A stretch of 64,000 bases of DNA from Rhodanobacter sp. C01 (GCF_002001045.1 NZ_MUNR01000010.1:186001-250000); one strand, 5' to 3'. Positions 11,086-23,175 are shown, numbered from the stretch's first letter. Translations and numbers: made by a program. The notes: a model not told the origin generated them from the letters alone.

Positions 11086-11184
11086 GCCTGCACTCCGAGA
11101 ACCACTCATGCGCCACGCGACGCAGGCGCGCATTGTAGCGGCTGCGACGGATCAGCCGCGCAGCATCCGATGGTTTCCCGGCCT

Positions 11185-12558
11185 TCAGTCGTGATGCTGC
11201 AAAAGCTCCAGCAGCGCCGCCCGCGGCAACTTGCCGGTCTCGTTGCGTGGCAGAGCCGTCACCAGGCGCAGTGGCCGTGGCAGGAACAGCGGGTCGATCG
11301 CACGACGCAACGCATCGAGGATGACGTGTTCGTCCAGCCCCGGCGCCACCGCCAGCGCAGCAATCCGGTGCACATCGAGTGCATCGCCGCCATCGAGCTG
11401 GAACACCACCCCGTCCCGCACACCCGGGATCGCCAGCAGACGACGGGTGAGGTCGCCGAGCGAAGCACGCTTGCCGGCGATCTCCAACATGTCCGCATGA
11501 CGGCCGCGCAGGCGGAAGCGGCGCCCACCGTCGGACAGACTGACGATATCGGCCAACGTGATCGGCACCTCCAGTTGGGGTGCCTCGACGGCGGTGCCGT
11601 CCGGCTGTGGATGAAGGAAAACGTCGTCATACAGCAGCCAGTCCTCGTCCACAGTGGGACGCCGACTGGCGAAAACGCAAGTCTCGGTGGAGCCGAATAC
11701 CTCCAGCAGCGGAGTGCCGAAGCACCTTTCAGCAGCCTGTGCCAGCTCGACTGGCAGCGGTGCGGTCGCCGAAACCATCGCGGCAATCGCTGGCAGCGCA
11801 ATGCCGGATTCAACCAGCGCACGCAGATGCACCGGCGTGGTCACCAGCACCCGCGGCGGCGGCACCGCAGCCAGTGCAGCCGCTACATCGGCCGGGAAGA
11901 ACGGCCGCCCGGCATGGATGCCGGCGCCACCGAGCAACGGCAGCAACACTGACATCTCCATGCCGTACATGTGCTGGGACGGCACCGTGGCAACCACCGT
12001 GAAATGCTCTCCGACGGCCGCCTGCAGCATCGCCAGATTGCCCGCATTGCTGGCGTGAAAACTCTGCCAGGTCTTCCTGTTCGCGCTGGGCACCCCGGTG
12101 GAACCGGAGGTATAACCGATCGCCACCACCTGATTGGCGGGAATCATCGGCCACGGTGCGTCCACTTCGGACAGCGGCGCGGACTCAAGCACCGGAAGGC
12201 GGTAATACCCATGCGGCGCCGGAGCCAGCGCCTGTTCGCCCAGCGCATAGCAGCCCGGGTGTGCCGCCATCACCTCATCCACCGCCTGCGGCGCACGCGA
12301 GGAGGGCAGCAGGTTGGTCTGCCCGCGCAGCACGATCGCGCAAAACGCGACCAGGAAGGCGTAACGGTCCTCACACAGGTTCACGGCAGCGGTGGCCGCG
12401 GGCAACTCGGCCGCCACGACACGCACATGCGCCAGAAACTGTGCGGCACTCACTGCATGACCATCGCGCCACGCCAGCACCCGCGCAGAGTCGATCGCGC
12501 TCAGCAACGGCAGGCGCGCCGGCGCCTCAAGCTGATAGGTGTCGTAAACGATCGCCAC
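11185..12558 (-). CDS. AMP-dependent acyl/aryl ligase, aryl-polyene or xanthomonadin type
   Basis: 457 aa, a member of the adenylate-forming (AMP-binding) superfamily. The P-loop-like motif GYTSGSTGVPSANRKTW is at about residues 150-167, followed by the SATAPLP and FGSTETCVFASRRP motifs and a shortened C-terminal domain ending NETGKLPR with the family lysine. It opens like the ligases of aryl-polyene and xanthomonadin clusters (CEDRYAFLVAFCAIVLRGQTNLLPSSRAP), which activate an aryl or acyl acid for loading onto a carrier protein. No carrier protein, ketosynthase or dehydratase lies nearby, so the pathway is inferred from likeness alone. The gene sits behind purD and before tsaC on the minus strand. 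Confidence 0.72.
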   Translation of the reverse strand: MAIVYDTYQLEAPARLPLLSAIDSARVLAWRDGHAVSAAQFLAHVRVVAAELPAATAAVNLCEDRYAFLVAFCAIVLRGQTNLLPSSRAPQAVDEVMAAHPGCYALGEQALAPAPHGYYRLPVLESAPLSEVDAPWPMIPANQVVAIGYTSGSTGVPSANRKTWQSFHASNAGNLAMLQAAVGEHFTVVATVPSQHMYGMEMSVLLPLLGGAGIHAGRPFFPADVAAALAAVPPPRVLVTTPVHLRALVESGIALPAIAAMVSATAPLPVELAQAAERCFGTPLLEVFGSTETCVFASRRPTVDEDWLLYDDVFLHPQPDGTAVEAPQLEVPITLADIVSLSDGGRRFRLRGRHADMLEIAGKRASLGDLTRRLLAIPGVRDGVVFQLDGGDALDVHRIAALAVAPGLDEHVILDALRRAIDPLFLPRPLRLVTALPRNETGKLPRAALLELLQHHD

Positions 12559-12706
12559 GCGCTGTCTCCCTAGCTATTCGATGCCTTGCGTCGGGATACA
12601 GCATCGCGCCAGCCAATGAACGCCGACGTGAATGGCGAAGACTGTCGTCCCGCAACGGTTCAGCTGTCGCGTGGCGATTTTCGACCCGTGGCGTTCCCCT
12701 GGACGC

Positions 12707-13279
12707 TTAACCACGGATGATAGCGCCCGACAAGGCGTCGCGGATCATCGTGGGGCTGCCTTGGCCGCCCAGTGGGGCATCCAGCACCCCATCCAGCGCA
12801 TCGCCGAAGTAATCCCTCACGGTCCGCGCCGCGCGCGCCGGCGGCTGGCCATGCGGATTCGCGCTGGTCGACACCAGCGCACCGTCAAAGGCCCGGCACA
12901 AGGCAGCAGCAGGCTCATGCGCGGTGACCCGCAGCGCAATACCCGCATGTGCACCGGCGACCCATGCCGGTACCTCTGCCGAGCGCGGGAACACCCAGGT
13001 GTGCGGCCCCGGCCAGCTGCTCCGCACCTGCTGCATCACCGCTGCGGGTACGTCGGCCAGTTCGATGTAACGCTCGACTTGGGCAAGATCGGCGGCGATC
13101 AGCAGCACGCCCTGCGTCGACGGGCGCTGCTTCAGGGCAAACAATCGTTCGAAGGCCTCGCGATCCTGCGGATCGCAGCCGAGGCCGAACACCGCCTCGG
13201 TCGGATAGGCCAGCACGCCACCCCCACGCAGCAGCCGGGCAGCGGCATCGAGATCGGCGAGGGTGAAGCTGCGCAGCAC
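12707..13279 (-). CDS. tsaC: L-threonylcarbamoyladenylate synthase
   Basis: 190 aa, single YrdC/Sua5 domain. It makes threonylcarbamoyl-AMP from threonine, bicarbonate and ATP for the t6A modification at position 37 of ANN-reading tRNAs. Seen: GGGVLAYPTEAVFGLGCDP, the KQRP motif, and ALVSTSANPHGQPPA near residue 140. Its GTG start at 13279 directly follows the TGA of topA with no intervening base, so translation is probably coupled. The product is also needed for the tRNA-Ile encoded later in this window, whose anticodon loop has A37. Confidence 0.93.
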   Translation of the reverse strand: MLRSFTLADLDAAARLLRGGGVLAYPTEAVFGLGCDPQDREAFERLFALKQRPSTQGVLLIAADLAQVERYIELADVPAAVMQQVRSSWPGPHTWVFPRSAEVPAWVAGAHAGIALRVTAHEPAAALCRAFDGALVSTSANPHGQPPARAARTVRDYFGDALDGVLDAPLGGQGSPTMIRDALSGAIIRG

Positions 13280-15778
<2,499 letters not shown>

Positions 15779-15912
15779 GAAGCAGGATTTCCGGAAGCGA
15801 ATCACCGGCGCTTGCGGCGCCGGACATATATATAGTTGAAACCACGTCGTGCCAGCGGCTGTCAAGCCCGAGCCATCCGTCAACGCACTCCGGTCCATGC
15901 GGACAGGCACGC

Positions 15913-17088
15913 TCAATCATGCAGCGATCCTGTCGGCAGCCGCTGGTAGCGATTGCCCGGCAGGCTTTCGATCATGCCCTCCAGTTCCAGCATCAACAAC
16001 ATCGAAGACACCGCCGCCGCAGACTGGCCGCCGCGCTGGACAAGTTCGTCCAACGTCGCCGGATCATGGCCAAGTTCAGCCAACAGCTGCTGATACTCCG
16101 GATCGACAGACCATCGGGAAGAGCTGACCGAACCGTACACTGCGGGCCTTTCCGCGGACTGTCCCGGCTCGCCGCCCACGGCCAGCCGCAGAGCCAGTTC
16201 GCTGCCCAGCATGCGTGCTGCCGGTGTCAGTGCTTCGATGATCTCGGTGGCGTTCTCCACCAGCCGTGCACCTTCGCGAATCAGGCGATGGCAACCACGG
16301 GCAAGTGGATTATGGATGGAACCGGGCAGCGCGAATACTTCGCGCCCCTGCTCGACGGCCAGCCGCGCGGTGATCAGCGAGCCCGACTGGAGCCCGGCCT
16401 CGATCACCAGCGTGCCCAGCGACAGACCGGCGATGAGCCGGTTGCGCCGCGGGAAGTGATCGGCCCGCGCTGGTGTGCCGGGTGGAAACTCGCTGACCAG
16501 CGCACCCTGCTCGGTGATACGCCGGGCCAGTGCATGATGCTTGCGCGGATATACCCGATCCGGCCCGGTACCGATCACCGCCAGCGTTGCTGCGCCGGCA
16601 TCCAGCGCCGCCGCATGGGCGGCACCGTCGACACCATCGGCCATGCCGCTGGTGATCACGAAACCGGCCTGCGCCAGCGCACCGGCAAATGCGCGGGCAT
16701 GCGTCAGTCCGGCCATGCTGGCGCTGCGCGCGCCGACGATGGCGACCTGTGGATGGAGCAGCAGGCTGGCATCGCCCGCCACGAACAGCGCGGCCGGCGG
16801 CTGCGGAATGTTTTCCAGCTGCGGCGGGAAATCCGCTTCGGTGCAGCACAGCAGTCGGTGGCCTGGCACGGCCAGCCATGCAAGGTCGGCCGTGAGCTGG
16901 GACTCGTCCGGCTGCGCCAGCCACGCCTGCGCCGGCTCGCCAAGCGATGCGGCCTGGGACCGCAACTGTCCCAGAACGGCCTCGATGTCGCCACTGGCCG
17001 CGGCCAGGCGCTCGCGCAGGCCGCCGGGACCCAGCCCAGGTGTGCGCAAGGCGACCAGCCACGCGCGCAGTTCATCCATGACGTTCAT
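15913..17088 (-). CDS. dprA: DNA-processing protein DprA (Smf)
   Basis: 391 aa. DprA binds incoming single-stranded DNA in natural transformation and loads RecA. Layout: a short N-terminal SAM-like region, then the extended Rossmann fold (VAIVGARSASMAGL, FVITSGMADGVDGAAHAAALDAG, VIGTGPDRVYPRKH, SEFPPGTPARADHFPRRNRLIAGLS, the last two being diagnostic), then a C-terminal winged-helix region (DPATLDELVQRGGQSAAAVSSMLLMLELEGMIE). The ATG at 17088 is chosen; a second ATG at 17079 is possible. It sits between topA and the LysM gene, the usual order in Xanthomonas relatives. Confidence 0.94.
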   Translation of the reverse strand: MNVMDELRAWLVALRTPGLGPGGLRERLAAASGDIEAVLGQLRSQAASLGEPAQAWLAQPDESQLTADLAWLAVPGHRLLCCTEADFPPQLENIPQPPAALFVAGDASLLLHPQVAIVGARSASMAGLTHARAFAGALAQAGFVITSGMADGVDGAAHAAALDAGAATLAVIGTGPDRVYPRKHHALARRITEQGALVSEFPPGTPARADHFPRRNRLIAGLSLGTLVIEAGLQSGSLITARLAVEQGREVFALPGSIHNPLARGCHRLIREGARLVENATEIIEALTPAARMLGSELALRLAVGGEPGQSAERPAVYGSVSSSRWSVDPEYQQLLAELGHDPATLDELVQRGGQSAAAVSSMLLMLELEGMIESLPGNRYQRLPTGSLHD

Positions 17089-17116
17089 GCCTTGCAGTTT
17101 AAGGAGCTGGCGCAAA

Positions 17117-17145
17117 CGAAAACGGCGCGGTGTTGGCCGCGCCGT
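17117..17145 (-). terminator. Terminator after the LysM gene
   Basis: ACGGCGCGG (17122-17130) and CCGCGCCGT (17137-17145) form a 9-bp stem; read on the minus strand it is followed by TTTTCG. It separates the LysM gene from dprA. Confidence 0.85.
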
Positions 17146-17175
17146 GCTGTAGGAAAGAGCCGATACCGACCCGGA

Positions 17176-18342
17176 TCAGTCCGGTGCGCGCAGGTGCCCG
17201 CCGATATGTACCGGGCGCAGGCCGTCCATGATCAGGCCATAGCTGACCCGGTCGAACGTACGGAACACCATCACGTGGGCGACGTATTCGTCCGGCAGCT
17301 TGACCGTCTTGCCGATGCCCCGGTTCCAGCTGTTGCTGGCGACATCGTCGTGGATGGTTTCGCCGGGCTCGTAGATGGAGAACGTCTGCCCATTGTCGAC
17401 CCCGTCCCTGGCGCCGATCGACAGCAGGATCACCTGGCGCGAACCGGCTGCGTCCATCGCATCGGCAAACCCGATCACATTGGCATTGGGCGGCACCGAC
17501 TTCGGTGGGTGCGGATAGAAGTACGGATCGTATGGCGTGTCGTCGACCGGCATGATGCGATCGCCGCTACGGATTTCCATGGTCGAATCGAGCAGCAACA
17601 GGGTCGACGGATCTCCCATGCGCAGCGTCTCGGCCGTGCCGATCACGCTGACTTCGACGCCAAGATCGGCGCCACGACCATGATGCCCGTCGCCAACCTC
17701 GACGCCGAGCTGGGCGTTGCCGCCGTAGTGCCCGTAGTTCTCGTCATCCTCGCGCCAGGGGGCATTCACCATCGCCGCATCGCTGTCCAGCTGGTGACCG
17801 ACCAGATCGGCCTTGGCCGGATCGTTCTGGTCGAAGCCGCGGAACACATGGGTCGGCCGCACGATTGCCCAGCGCTGACCCGGTGCACCCTGCAGGCCGC
17901 GCACATAGATGTTCTGACCCACCGTGCCACGCAGACGCGCTTCCTCGAGGCCGACCACATACGGTGCCGAGCTGACGGCATTGGAATCCATCACCCGCAT
18001 GTCCTTGAGGAACATCTTCAGCTCGGACAACGGAATCGCCGGCACGGCATCGCCTTCGCGATGCACACTCGGCTCCAGCCCCAGGCGCGGACCGTTGATG
18101 AAGGACAGGTTGAGCACGTCGCCCGGATAGATCAGGTGCGGATTGCGTACCTGGGGATTGGCCTGCCAGATTTCCGGCCATAGCCACGGCTTGGACAGGA
18201 ATTTGGCGGAGATGGCCCAGAGCGTGTCGCCCCGGCGCACGGTATAGCTGTCGGGGTGATCGGCTCGCAGTTGCGCGCCCGCTGCGTACACGGCCACGGT
18301 GACCAGCATGCCGGCCACCAACACGAATAGCTTTCTGATCAT
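17176..18342 (-). CDS. Exported LysM-domain protein
   Basis: 388 aa. A signal peptide or anchor spans residues 1-20 (MIRKLFVLVAGMLVTVAVYA). A single LysM peptidoglycan-binding domain follows at about 30-80 (YTVRRGDTLWAISAKFLSKPWLWPEIWQANPQVRNPHLIYPGDVLNL). The remaining roughly 300 residues are a conserved but uncharacterised extracytoplasmic region seen in homologues that neighbour dprA and def in Xanthomonas-type genomes. It probably binds cell-wall glycan in the periplasm. It is divergent from def, and its own candidate promoter lies at 18376-18403. Confidence 0.88.
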   Translation of the reverse strand: MIRKLFVLVAGMLVTVAVYAAGAQLRADHPDSYTVRRGDTLWAISAKFLSKPWLWPEIWQANPQVRNPHLIYPGDVLNLSFINGPRLGLEPSVHREGDAVPAIPLSELKMFLKDMRVMDSNAVSSAPYVVGLEEARLRGTVGQNIYVRGLQGAPGQRWAIVRPTHVFRGFDQNDPAKADLVGHQLDSDAAMVNAPWREDDENYGHYGGNAQLGVEVGDGHHGRGADLGVEVSVIGTAETLRMGDPSTLLLLDSTMEIRSGDRIMPVDDTPYDPYFYPHPPKSVPPNANVIGFADAMDAAGSRQVILLSIGARDGVDNGQTFSIYEPGETIHDDVASNSWNRGIGKTVKLPDEYVAHVMVFRTFDRVSYGLIMDGLRPVHIGGHLRAPD

Positions 18343-18375
18343 TGGTGGGAATCCCCCTTCCCCAGAGCTCGGTCG

Positions 18376-18403
18376 AGTGTAACCGAATGGTTAACGTGCG
18401 CAA
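18376..18403 (-). promoter_or_regulatory. Candidate promoter of the LysM gene with internal palindrome
   Basis: On the minus strand, TTGCGC (18398-18403) and TACACT (18376-18381) are 16 bases apart. The spacer and first bases of the -10 hold a palindrome TAACC-GAAT-GGTTA (18380-18393), a possible repressor site. Confidence 0.4.
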
Positions 18404-18530
18404 CAGGTTTCAGTTGGCAAAAATCGTCTGCGCTCGGATGTTTGCCGACGTACAATAAGGCACATTCTAGATCGCGCCCGGGGGTGGTTTTTACCAAACC
18501 GCCCGCATTTTCGGCGCCGAGGCAAAATCC

Positions 18531-19040
18531 ATGTCCGTACTTTCCATCCTTGAATTCCCAGACCCCCGCTTGCGTACCCGCGCCGAACCCGTGCGCGTGT
18601 TCGATGCCGAACTGAAACAGTTCGTCGCCGACCTGTTCGAAACCATGTACGACGCCAATGGCGTCGGACTGGCGGCGACCCAAGTCAATGTGCACCAGCG
18701 CGTGCTGGTGGCCGACATGAGCGATGACCGCAAGCAGCCGCTGGCCCTGATCAATGCGCAGATCCTCGAAAAGGACGGCTCGCAGGTCTATCAGGAAGGT
18801 TGCCTGTCGTTTCCCGGCCTGTATGCCGATGTCACCCGCGCGCTGAAGGTGAAGGTCAAGGCGCAGGATGTCGACGGCAAGGAAATCATCGTCGAGGCGG
18901 AAGGCCCGCTGGCCGTATGCATCCAGCATGAGCTGGATCACCTGGACGGCAAGGTGTTCGTCGACTACCTGTCGTCACTGAAGCGCGCGCTGTTGCTGAA
19001 ACGGCTCGACAAGCAGCGCAAACAGGCGGCGAGTGCTTGA
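18531..19040 (+). CDS. def: Peptide deformylase
   Basis: 169 aa, usual length. It removes the formyl group from the N-terminal methionine of nascent proteins. All three metal-site motifs are intact: GVGLAATQ (about 44-51), EGCLSFPG (about 89-96, Cys ligand) and HELDHLDG (about 132-139, two His and the catalytic Glu). The C-terminus is lysine/arginine rich. Its stop codon overlaps the TTG start of fmt by three bases, giving the classic def-fmt-rsmB order. Confidence 0.97.
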   Translation: MSVLSILEFPDPRLRTRAEPVRVFDAELKQFVADLFETMYDANGVGLAATQVNVHQRVLVADMSDDRKQPLALINAQILEKDGSQVYQEGCLSFPGLYADVTRALKVKVKAQDVDGKEIIVEAEGPLAVCIQHELDHLDGKVFVDYLSSLKRALLLKRLDKQRKQAASA

Positions 19041-19978
19041 ATAGTCCAGGTTTGCGACTGGTCTTCGCCGGCACCCCGGAGTTTTCCGTCCCCTGCCTCG
19101 AAGCCTGCCGTGCCAGCGACGCCGAGGTGGTGGCCGTGTATACCCAGCCCGATCGCCCCGCGGGCCGCGGCCGCAAACTCACCCCGAGTCCGGTCAAGCA
19201 GGCCGCGCTGGCGGCCGGCATTGCGGTTGAACAGCCCGAGTCGCTGAAATCCGCCGAGGCGCAACAGACGCTGGCGGCGTACCAACCCGACCTATTGGTG
19301 GTGGTCGCCTACGGCCTGATCCTGCCGCGGAAGGTGCTGGCAATTCCACGCCTGGGCTGCTGGAACGTGCACGCCAGCCTGCTGCCACGCTGGCGTGGCG
19401 CCGCGCCGATCCAGCGCGCGATCCTTGCTGGCGACAGCGAAAGTGGCGTCGACCTGATGCAAATGGAAGCCGGCCTCGATACCGGTCCGGTCCTGCTGGA
19501 ACGACGCACCCCGATTGCCCACGCGGACACCGGCGGCTCGCTGCACGATCGCCTGTCCGCGCTTGGCGCCGACGTGCTCGCCGAAGGCCTGCGCCGGGTA
19601 CTGGCTGGCGAGACGCTGGCCGCCACGCCGCAGCCGGATGCCGGTGTCCTGTATGCGCACAAGCTGGACAAGGCCGAAGCGAAACTTGATTTCAGCAAGC
19701 CGGCGCTCGAACTGGAACACCAGGTGCGCGCCTTCGATCCGTGGCCGGTCGCCGAAGGCGAGATCGCGGGCGAGTCGCTGCGGATCTGGGCCGCACAGGC
19801 GATCGAACGCGATCGCCATGCCGCACCTGGCGAGGTGATCGCCGCCGGCCGTGATGGCATCGATCTCGCCTGCGGCCACGGCGCGCTGCGCGTCACCGCA
19901 CTGCAGCGCGCCGGCGGCAAGCGCATTAGCGCGATCGACTACCTCAACGCGCGCCCCGAACTGCGCCAGCTCCGATGA
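19037..19978 (+). CDS. fmt: Methionyl-tRNA formyltransferase
   Basis: 313 aa. It transfers a formyl group from 10-formyl-tetrahydrofolate to initiator Met-tRNA, the step that def later reverses. Motifs: [14 protein letters not shown] at the start, [21 protein letters not shown] with the folate-site SLLP loop, and [11 protein letters not shown]. The C-terminal OB-fold domain begins near residue 210. The start is TTG at 19037, overlapping the def stop; no ATG fits the family N-terminus. Confidence 0.96.
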   Translation: MNSPGLRLVFAGTPEFSVPCLEACRASDAEVVAVYTQPDRPAGRGRKLTPSPVKQAALAAGIAVEQPESLKSAEAQQTLAAYQPDLLVVVAYGLILPRKVLAIPRLGCWNVHASLLPRWRGAAPIQRAILAGDSESGVDLMQMEAGLDTGPVLLERRTPIAHADTGGSLHDRLSALGADVLAEGLRRVLAGETLAATPQPDAGVLYAHKLDKAEAKLDFSKPALELEHQVRAFDPWPVAEGEIAGESLRIWAAQAIERDRHAAPGEVIAAGRDGIDLACGHGALRVTALQRAGGKRISAIDYLNARPELRQLR

Positions 19979-20003
19979 AAAATGTTCCGATGAAGCACGC
20001 CCG

Positions 20004-21305
20004 ATGAAAACCGATACCCGCGCGCTTGCCGCCAAGGGTCTGGCCGAAGTCGCCCTGCGTGGCGCCTCGCTGCGCGACGTGATGGAGCGCAACGCGCCAC
20101 GACTCAGCGATCCACGCGATCGCGCCCTGCTGATGGCCCTGCTCAGCGAAGGCGCCCGCTGGTGGCTGCGCTTCGACGCCGCGATCGACGGCCTGCTGGA
20201 GAAATCCCTGCGCCACAAGGATCCGGCGATCCACGCCCTGCTGGTGCTGGGTCTGGTCCAGCTGGAAATCCTCGAGCTGCAGGATTATGCGGCGGTGGCG
20301 GCCACGGTCGAGGCGGTGCGCGCGCTGCAGCGGCCGCAACTGGCCGGACTGGTCAACGCCGTGCTGCGCCGCTGGCAACGCGAGCGCGAGACCCTGATCG
20401 CCAAGCTCGATGCCAAGCCGCAGACTCGCCACGCACATCCGGCGTGGCTGGCCGCGGCACTGCAACGCGACTGGCCCGAACAGGCCGAGGCGGTGATGAC
20501 CGCCGACAACCGCGAACCGCCACTGATGCTGCGTATCAATCACCAGCGCAGCGAACGGCAGGCCTTGATCGAGCGGCTACAGACTACCGGCCAGGTGGCC
20601 ACGGCCCATCCCTGGTTGAGTGATGCCCTGGTGCTGCCGCACAGCACCGACATCACCCGCCTGCCCGGTTTCGAGGATGGCCTGTTTGCGGTACAGGACG
20701 GTGCCGCGCAGGTGGCTCCCGACTTGGCCGACCTCAAGGATGGACTGCGCGTACTCGACGCCTGCGCCGCGCCCGGTGGCAAGGCCTGCCATCTGCTGGA
20801 ACGCGCCGATATCGACCTGACCGCGCTGGAGTTCGACCCCACGCGAGCCGAACGCATCCGCCAGAACCTGATGCGGCTGCGACTGAATGCCAAGCTGGTG
20901 ATCGGCGACGCCGGCGCGCCGAAAGGCTGGTGGAAAGGCCAGCCTTTCGATCGCATTCTGATCGACGCACCCTGCTCGGCCACCGGTGTGTTGCGCCGTC
21001 GGCCCGATGTCCGCCTGCATCGGCGTGAAAGCGACATCGCCGCCATGCACGTGCAGCAGCGGCGAATTCTTTCAGCGCTGTGGCCACTGCTGGCCCCTGG
21101 CGGTCGGTTGCTCTACATCACCTGTTCCGTGCTGCGTACGGAGAACGAGGCGATCGTCAGCGAACTGCTTGCCACCCAGCCCGATGCACAGGCGGTGGCA
21201 TTCACGTTGCCGACAGGCCACGCCGCTTCGGTGGGCTGGCAGATCCTGCCTGGCGAGGGCGACCTCGACGGCATGTATTACGCAGTGCTGCAGAAGCGCC
21301 CCTAA
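20004..21305 (+). CDS. rsmB: 16S rRNA (cytosine(967)-C(5))-methyltransferase
   Basis: 433 aa, close to the E. coli length. Residues 1-140 are the NusB-like RNA-binding domain (VLGLVQLEILELQDYAAVAATVEAV). The methyltransferase domain shows VLDACAAPGGKACHLLE (SAM site), the LIDAPCSATGVLRRRPDV motif with one catalytic cysteine, and YITCSVLRTENEAIV with the nucleophile cysteine. The start ATG at 20004 lies 25 bases after fmt. It forms an operon with def and fmt. Confidence 0.95.
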   Translation: MKTDTRALAAKGLAEVALRGASLRDVMERNAPRLSDPRDRALLMALLSEGARWWLRFDAAIDGLLEKSLRHKDPAIHALLVLGLVQLEILELQDYAAVAATVEAVRALQRPQLAGLVNAVLRRWQRERETLIAKLDAKPQTRHAHPAWLAAALQRDWPEQAEAVMTADNREPPLMLRINHQRSERQALIERLQTTGQVATAHPWLSDALVLPHSTDITRLPGFEDGLFAVQDGAAQVAPDLADLKDGLRVLDACAAPGGKACHLLERADIDLTALEFDPTRAERIRQNLMRLRLNAKLVIGDAGAPKGWWKGQPFDRILIDAPCSATGVLRRRPDVRLHRRESDIAAMHVQQRRILSALWPLLAPGGRLLYITCSVLRTENEAIVSELLATQPDAQAVAFTLPTGHAASVGWQILPGEGDLDGMYYAVLQKRP

Positions 21306-21334
21306 GCCAATCCTCAGCGGGCCACGGAACTCTG

Positions 21335-21356
21335 TTTGACATCTCTTTGACATCTC
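21335..21356 (+). promoter_or_regulatory. Tandem 11-bp repeat upstream of the ArnT-like gene
   Basis: TTTGACATCTC occurs twice back to back (21335-21345 and 21346-21356), giving TTGACA-N5-TTGACA. Direct repeats with an 11-bp period are typical of OmpR-family response-regulator sites. One copy could also be a -35 element, but no good -10 sits 16-18 bases downstream. Confidence 0.4.
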
Positions 21357-21442
21357 TGCGTTCGCGCCGAGTTTCCGGGCGCCGGGCTATGCTTGGCCAG
21401 CCTGATCGTCCTTACTTTGCTGATGACTGAAACCGCCGAACC

Positions 21443-23164
21443 GTGAAACATCGCTCCCCCGTGTCCCACGCCCGCCCGTTGTGGTTGCGCAACGCCCGCC
21501 AGGAGTTGTTCCTGTTCGGCGTGTTTGCGCTGCTGCTGCTCGGCCTCGGCATTGGCCTGCGCGATCCGTGGCCGTCCGACGAGCCGCGCTTCGCACTGGT
21601 CGCACAATGGATGGTCGAGCACGGGCAGTGGCTGTTCCCGCACCGCGGCCATGAGCTGTATCCGGACAAGCCGCCCGTGTTCATGTGGCTGCAGGCACTC
21701 GGCTACCTTCTGGTGCGCAACTGGCGGATCGCGTTCCTGCTGCCGTCGCTGGCCGCCGCGCTGGGCGCGCTGGCGCTGGTCTACGATCTCGCGCGCCGGC
21801 TGTGGAATCACCGCAGCGCCCTGCTTGCCGCAGCCACGCTGCTGGTCACGATTCATTTCAGCTATCAGATGCGCAACGCGCAGATCGACCCGCTACTTCT
21901 GGGCTGGATCACCCTGGCCAATTACGGATTGCTGCGTCACTTGCTGCTGGGTCCGTCCTGGCGCTGGTTTGCCGCAGGCTGCTTCTTTGCCGGCGTTGGC
22001 GTGGCGACCAAGGGTGTTGGCGTACTGGCCTTGCTGATGCTTGTCCCCTACCTGGTTGCACGCCGTGGTCACTGGCATCAACTGGCGCTGCCGCACGGCG
22101 GCTGGCGCTGGGCTGGTGGACTGATGCTGTTCCTGCTGCCGATCCTGGCGTGGCTGCTGCCGATGCTGCTGGTCGCGCGCGCCGACGGCGATCCGCAGCA
22201 TGCCGAATATGTGCAGAACATCCTGTTCGGGCAGACCGTGCATCGCTACGCCACGCCGACCGGGCATATCCATTCGCCGTTCTATTTTCTCGGCATCATC
22301 GTGGTCGACTGGTTGCCGCTATCGCTGCTCTTGCCCTGGGCGCTGCCGGCATGGTGGCGTCGGCTGAAACGACGCGACGCGCGCTTCCTGCTGCCGTTGG
22401 GCTGGATCGTGCTGGTACTGCTGTTCTTTTCATTCAGTCCCGGCAAGCGTGATGTATACATCCTGCCGGCACTCCCGATCACCGCGCTGGCGCTGGCACC
22501 GCTGCTGCCCGGCCTGTTGCGCAAACAAGGCGTGCGCGTGGCGGTGTTTGCACTGACCCTGTTGCTGGCCATGGCGCTGACCGCCGCTGCGTCGCTGGCG
22601 CTACACGCGCATCCGAAATGGGCGATCCAGCTGGAACAAAGCCTGGACCCGAAGATCTGGTGGCTGTTCCTGAGCATGGGCATAGCCGGCCTGCTGATCG
22701 CCGCGTTCACGCGGCTGCGGTACGCGCCGCTGGGCTGGCTGCTGTTCGCTTTCGTCCTGTGGGGCATGTACGGTCTGTGGGGTTACCCGATGCTCAACGG
22801 TGACCGCTCGGCGCGCGACGTGATGCTGCACGCACGCGCCATCGCCGGACCTGACGCAAGCATCGGCCTGCTCGCCTGGAAGGAACAGAACCTGCTCATG
22901 GCACAGGGGCCGGTCACCGAATTCGGCTTCCTGAGACCGTGGCCGCAGCAATACGCCGAGGCAATCAGCTGGCTTCAGCAAGATCCTGCGAATCGCTGGA
23001 TCTTCGGCCTCGACGATTCCATGGGGGCCTGCGTGGATCGTCATCATGCCATTCATGTCGGCCGCGCCAATCGCCGCGAGTGGTGGATGTTCAGGATCGA
23101 TGCGGTGGTCCCCGGCTGCACCCCTCGCATGAGCGAAAATGCCGACGACAACACTGAATACTGA
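21443..23164 (+). CDS. ArnT-like glycosyltransferase family 39/83 membrane protein
   Basis: 573 aa integral membrane protein with about 12 hydrophobic segments. After the first one, WPSDEPRFALVAQWMVEHGQWLFP carries the Asp46-Glu47 pair used by ArnT/PMT-type enzymes to bind metal and lipid-linked donor; PDKPPVFMWLQALGY follows. Such proteins move a sugar from undecaprenyl phosphate to lipid A or another periplasmic acceptor. Substrate is not predictable from sequence. The start is GTG at 21443. A 7-codon reading ATG...TGA at 21423-21446 overlaps it by 4 bases and could couple translation. It begins a surface-glycan cluster. Confidence 0.85.
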   Translation: MKHRSPVSHARPLWLRNARQELFLFGVFALLLLGLGIGLRDPWPSDEPRFALVAQWMVEHGQWLFPHRGHELYPDKPPVFMWLQALGYLLVRNWRIAFLLPSLAAALGALALVYDLARRLWNHRSALLAAATLLVTIHFSYQMRNAQIDPLLLGWITLANYGLLRHLLLGPSWRWFAAGCFFAGVGVATKGVGVLALLMLVPYLVARRGHWHQLALPHGGWRWAGGLMLFLLPILAWLLPMLLVARADGDPQHAEYVQNILFGQTVHRYATPTGHIHSPFYFLGIIVVDWLPLSLLLPWALPAWWRRLKRRDARFLLPLGWIVLVLLFFSFSPGKRDVYILPALPITALALAPLLPGLLRKQGVRVAVFALTLLLAMALTAAASLALHAHPKWAIQLEQSLDPKIWWLFLSMGIAGLLIAAFTRLRYAPLGWLLFAFVLWGMYGLWGYPMLNGDRSARDVMLHARAIAGPDASIGLLAWKEQNLLMAQGPVTEFGFLRPWPQQYAEAISWLQQDPANRWIFGLDDSMGACVDRHHAIHVGRANRREWWMFRIDAVVPGCTPRMSENADDNTEY

Positions 23165-23175
23165 GGATGGGCCCT

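Noticed and set aside
9733-11952. A 739-codon plus-strand frame opposite purD and the ligase gene
   Set aside because: It spans two well-supported genes and the gap between them, and its sequence is His/Arg/Gln-rich without motifs.
15919-18183. A 754-codon plus-strand frame opposite dprA and the LysM gene
   Set aside because: It runs across two clear minus-strand genes and a terminator and shows no domain.
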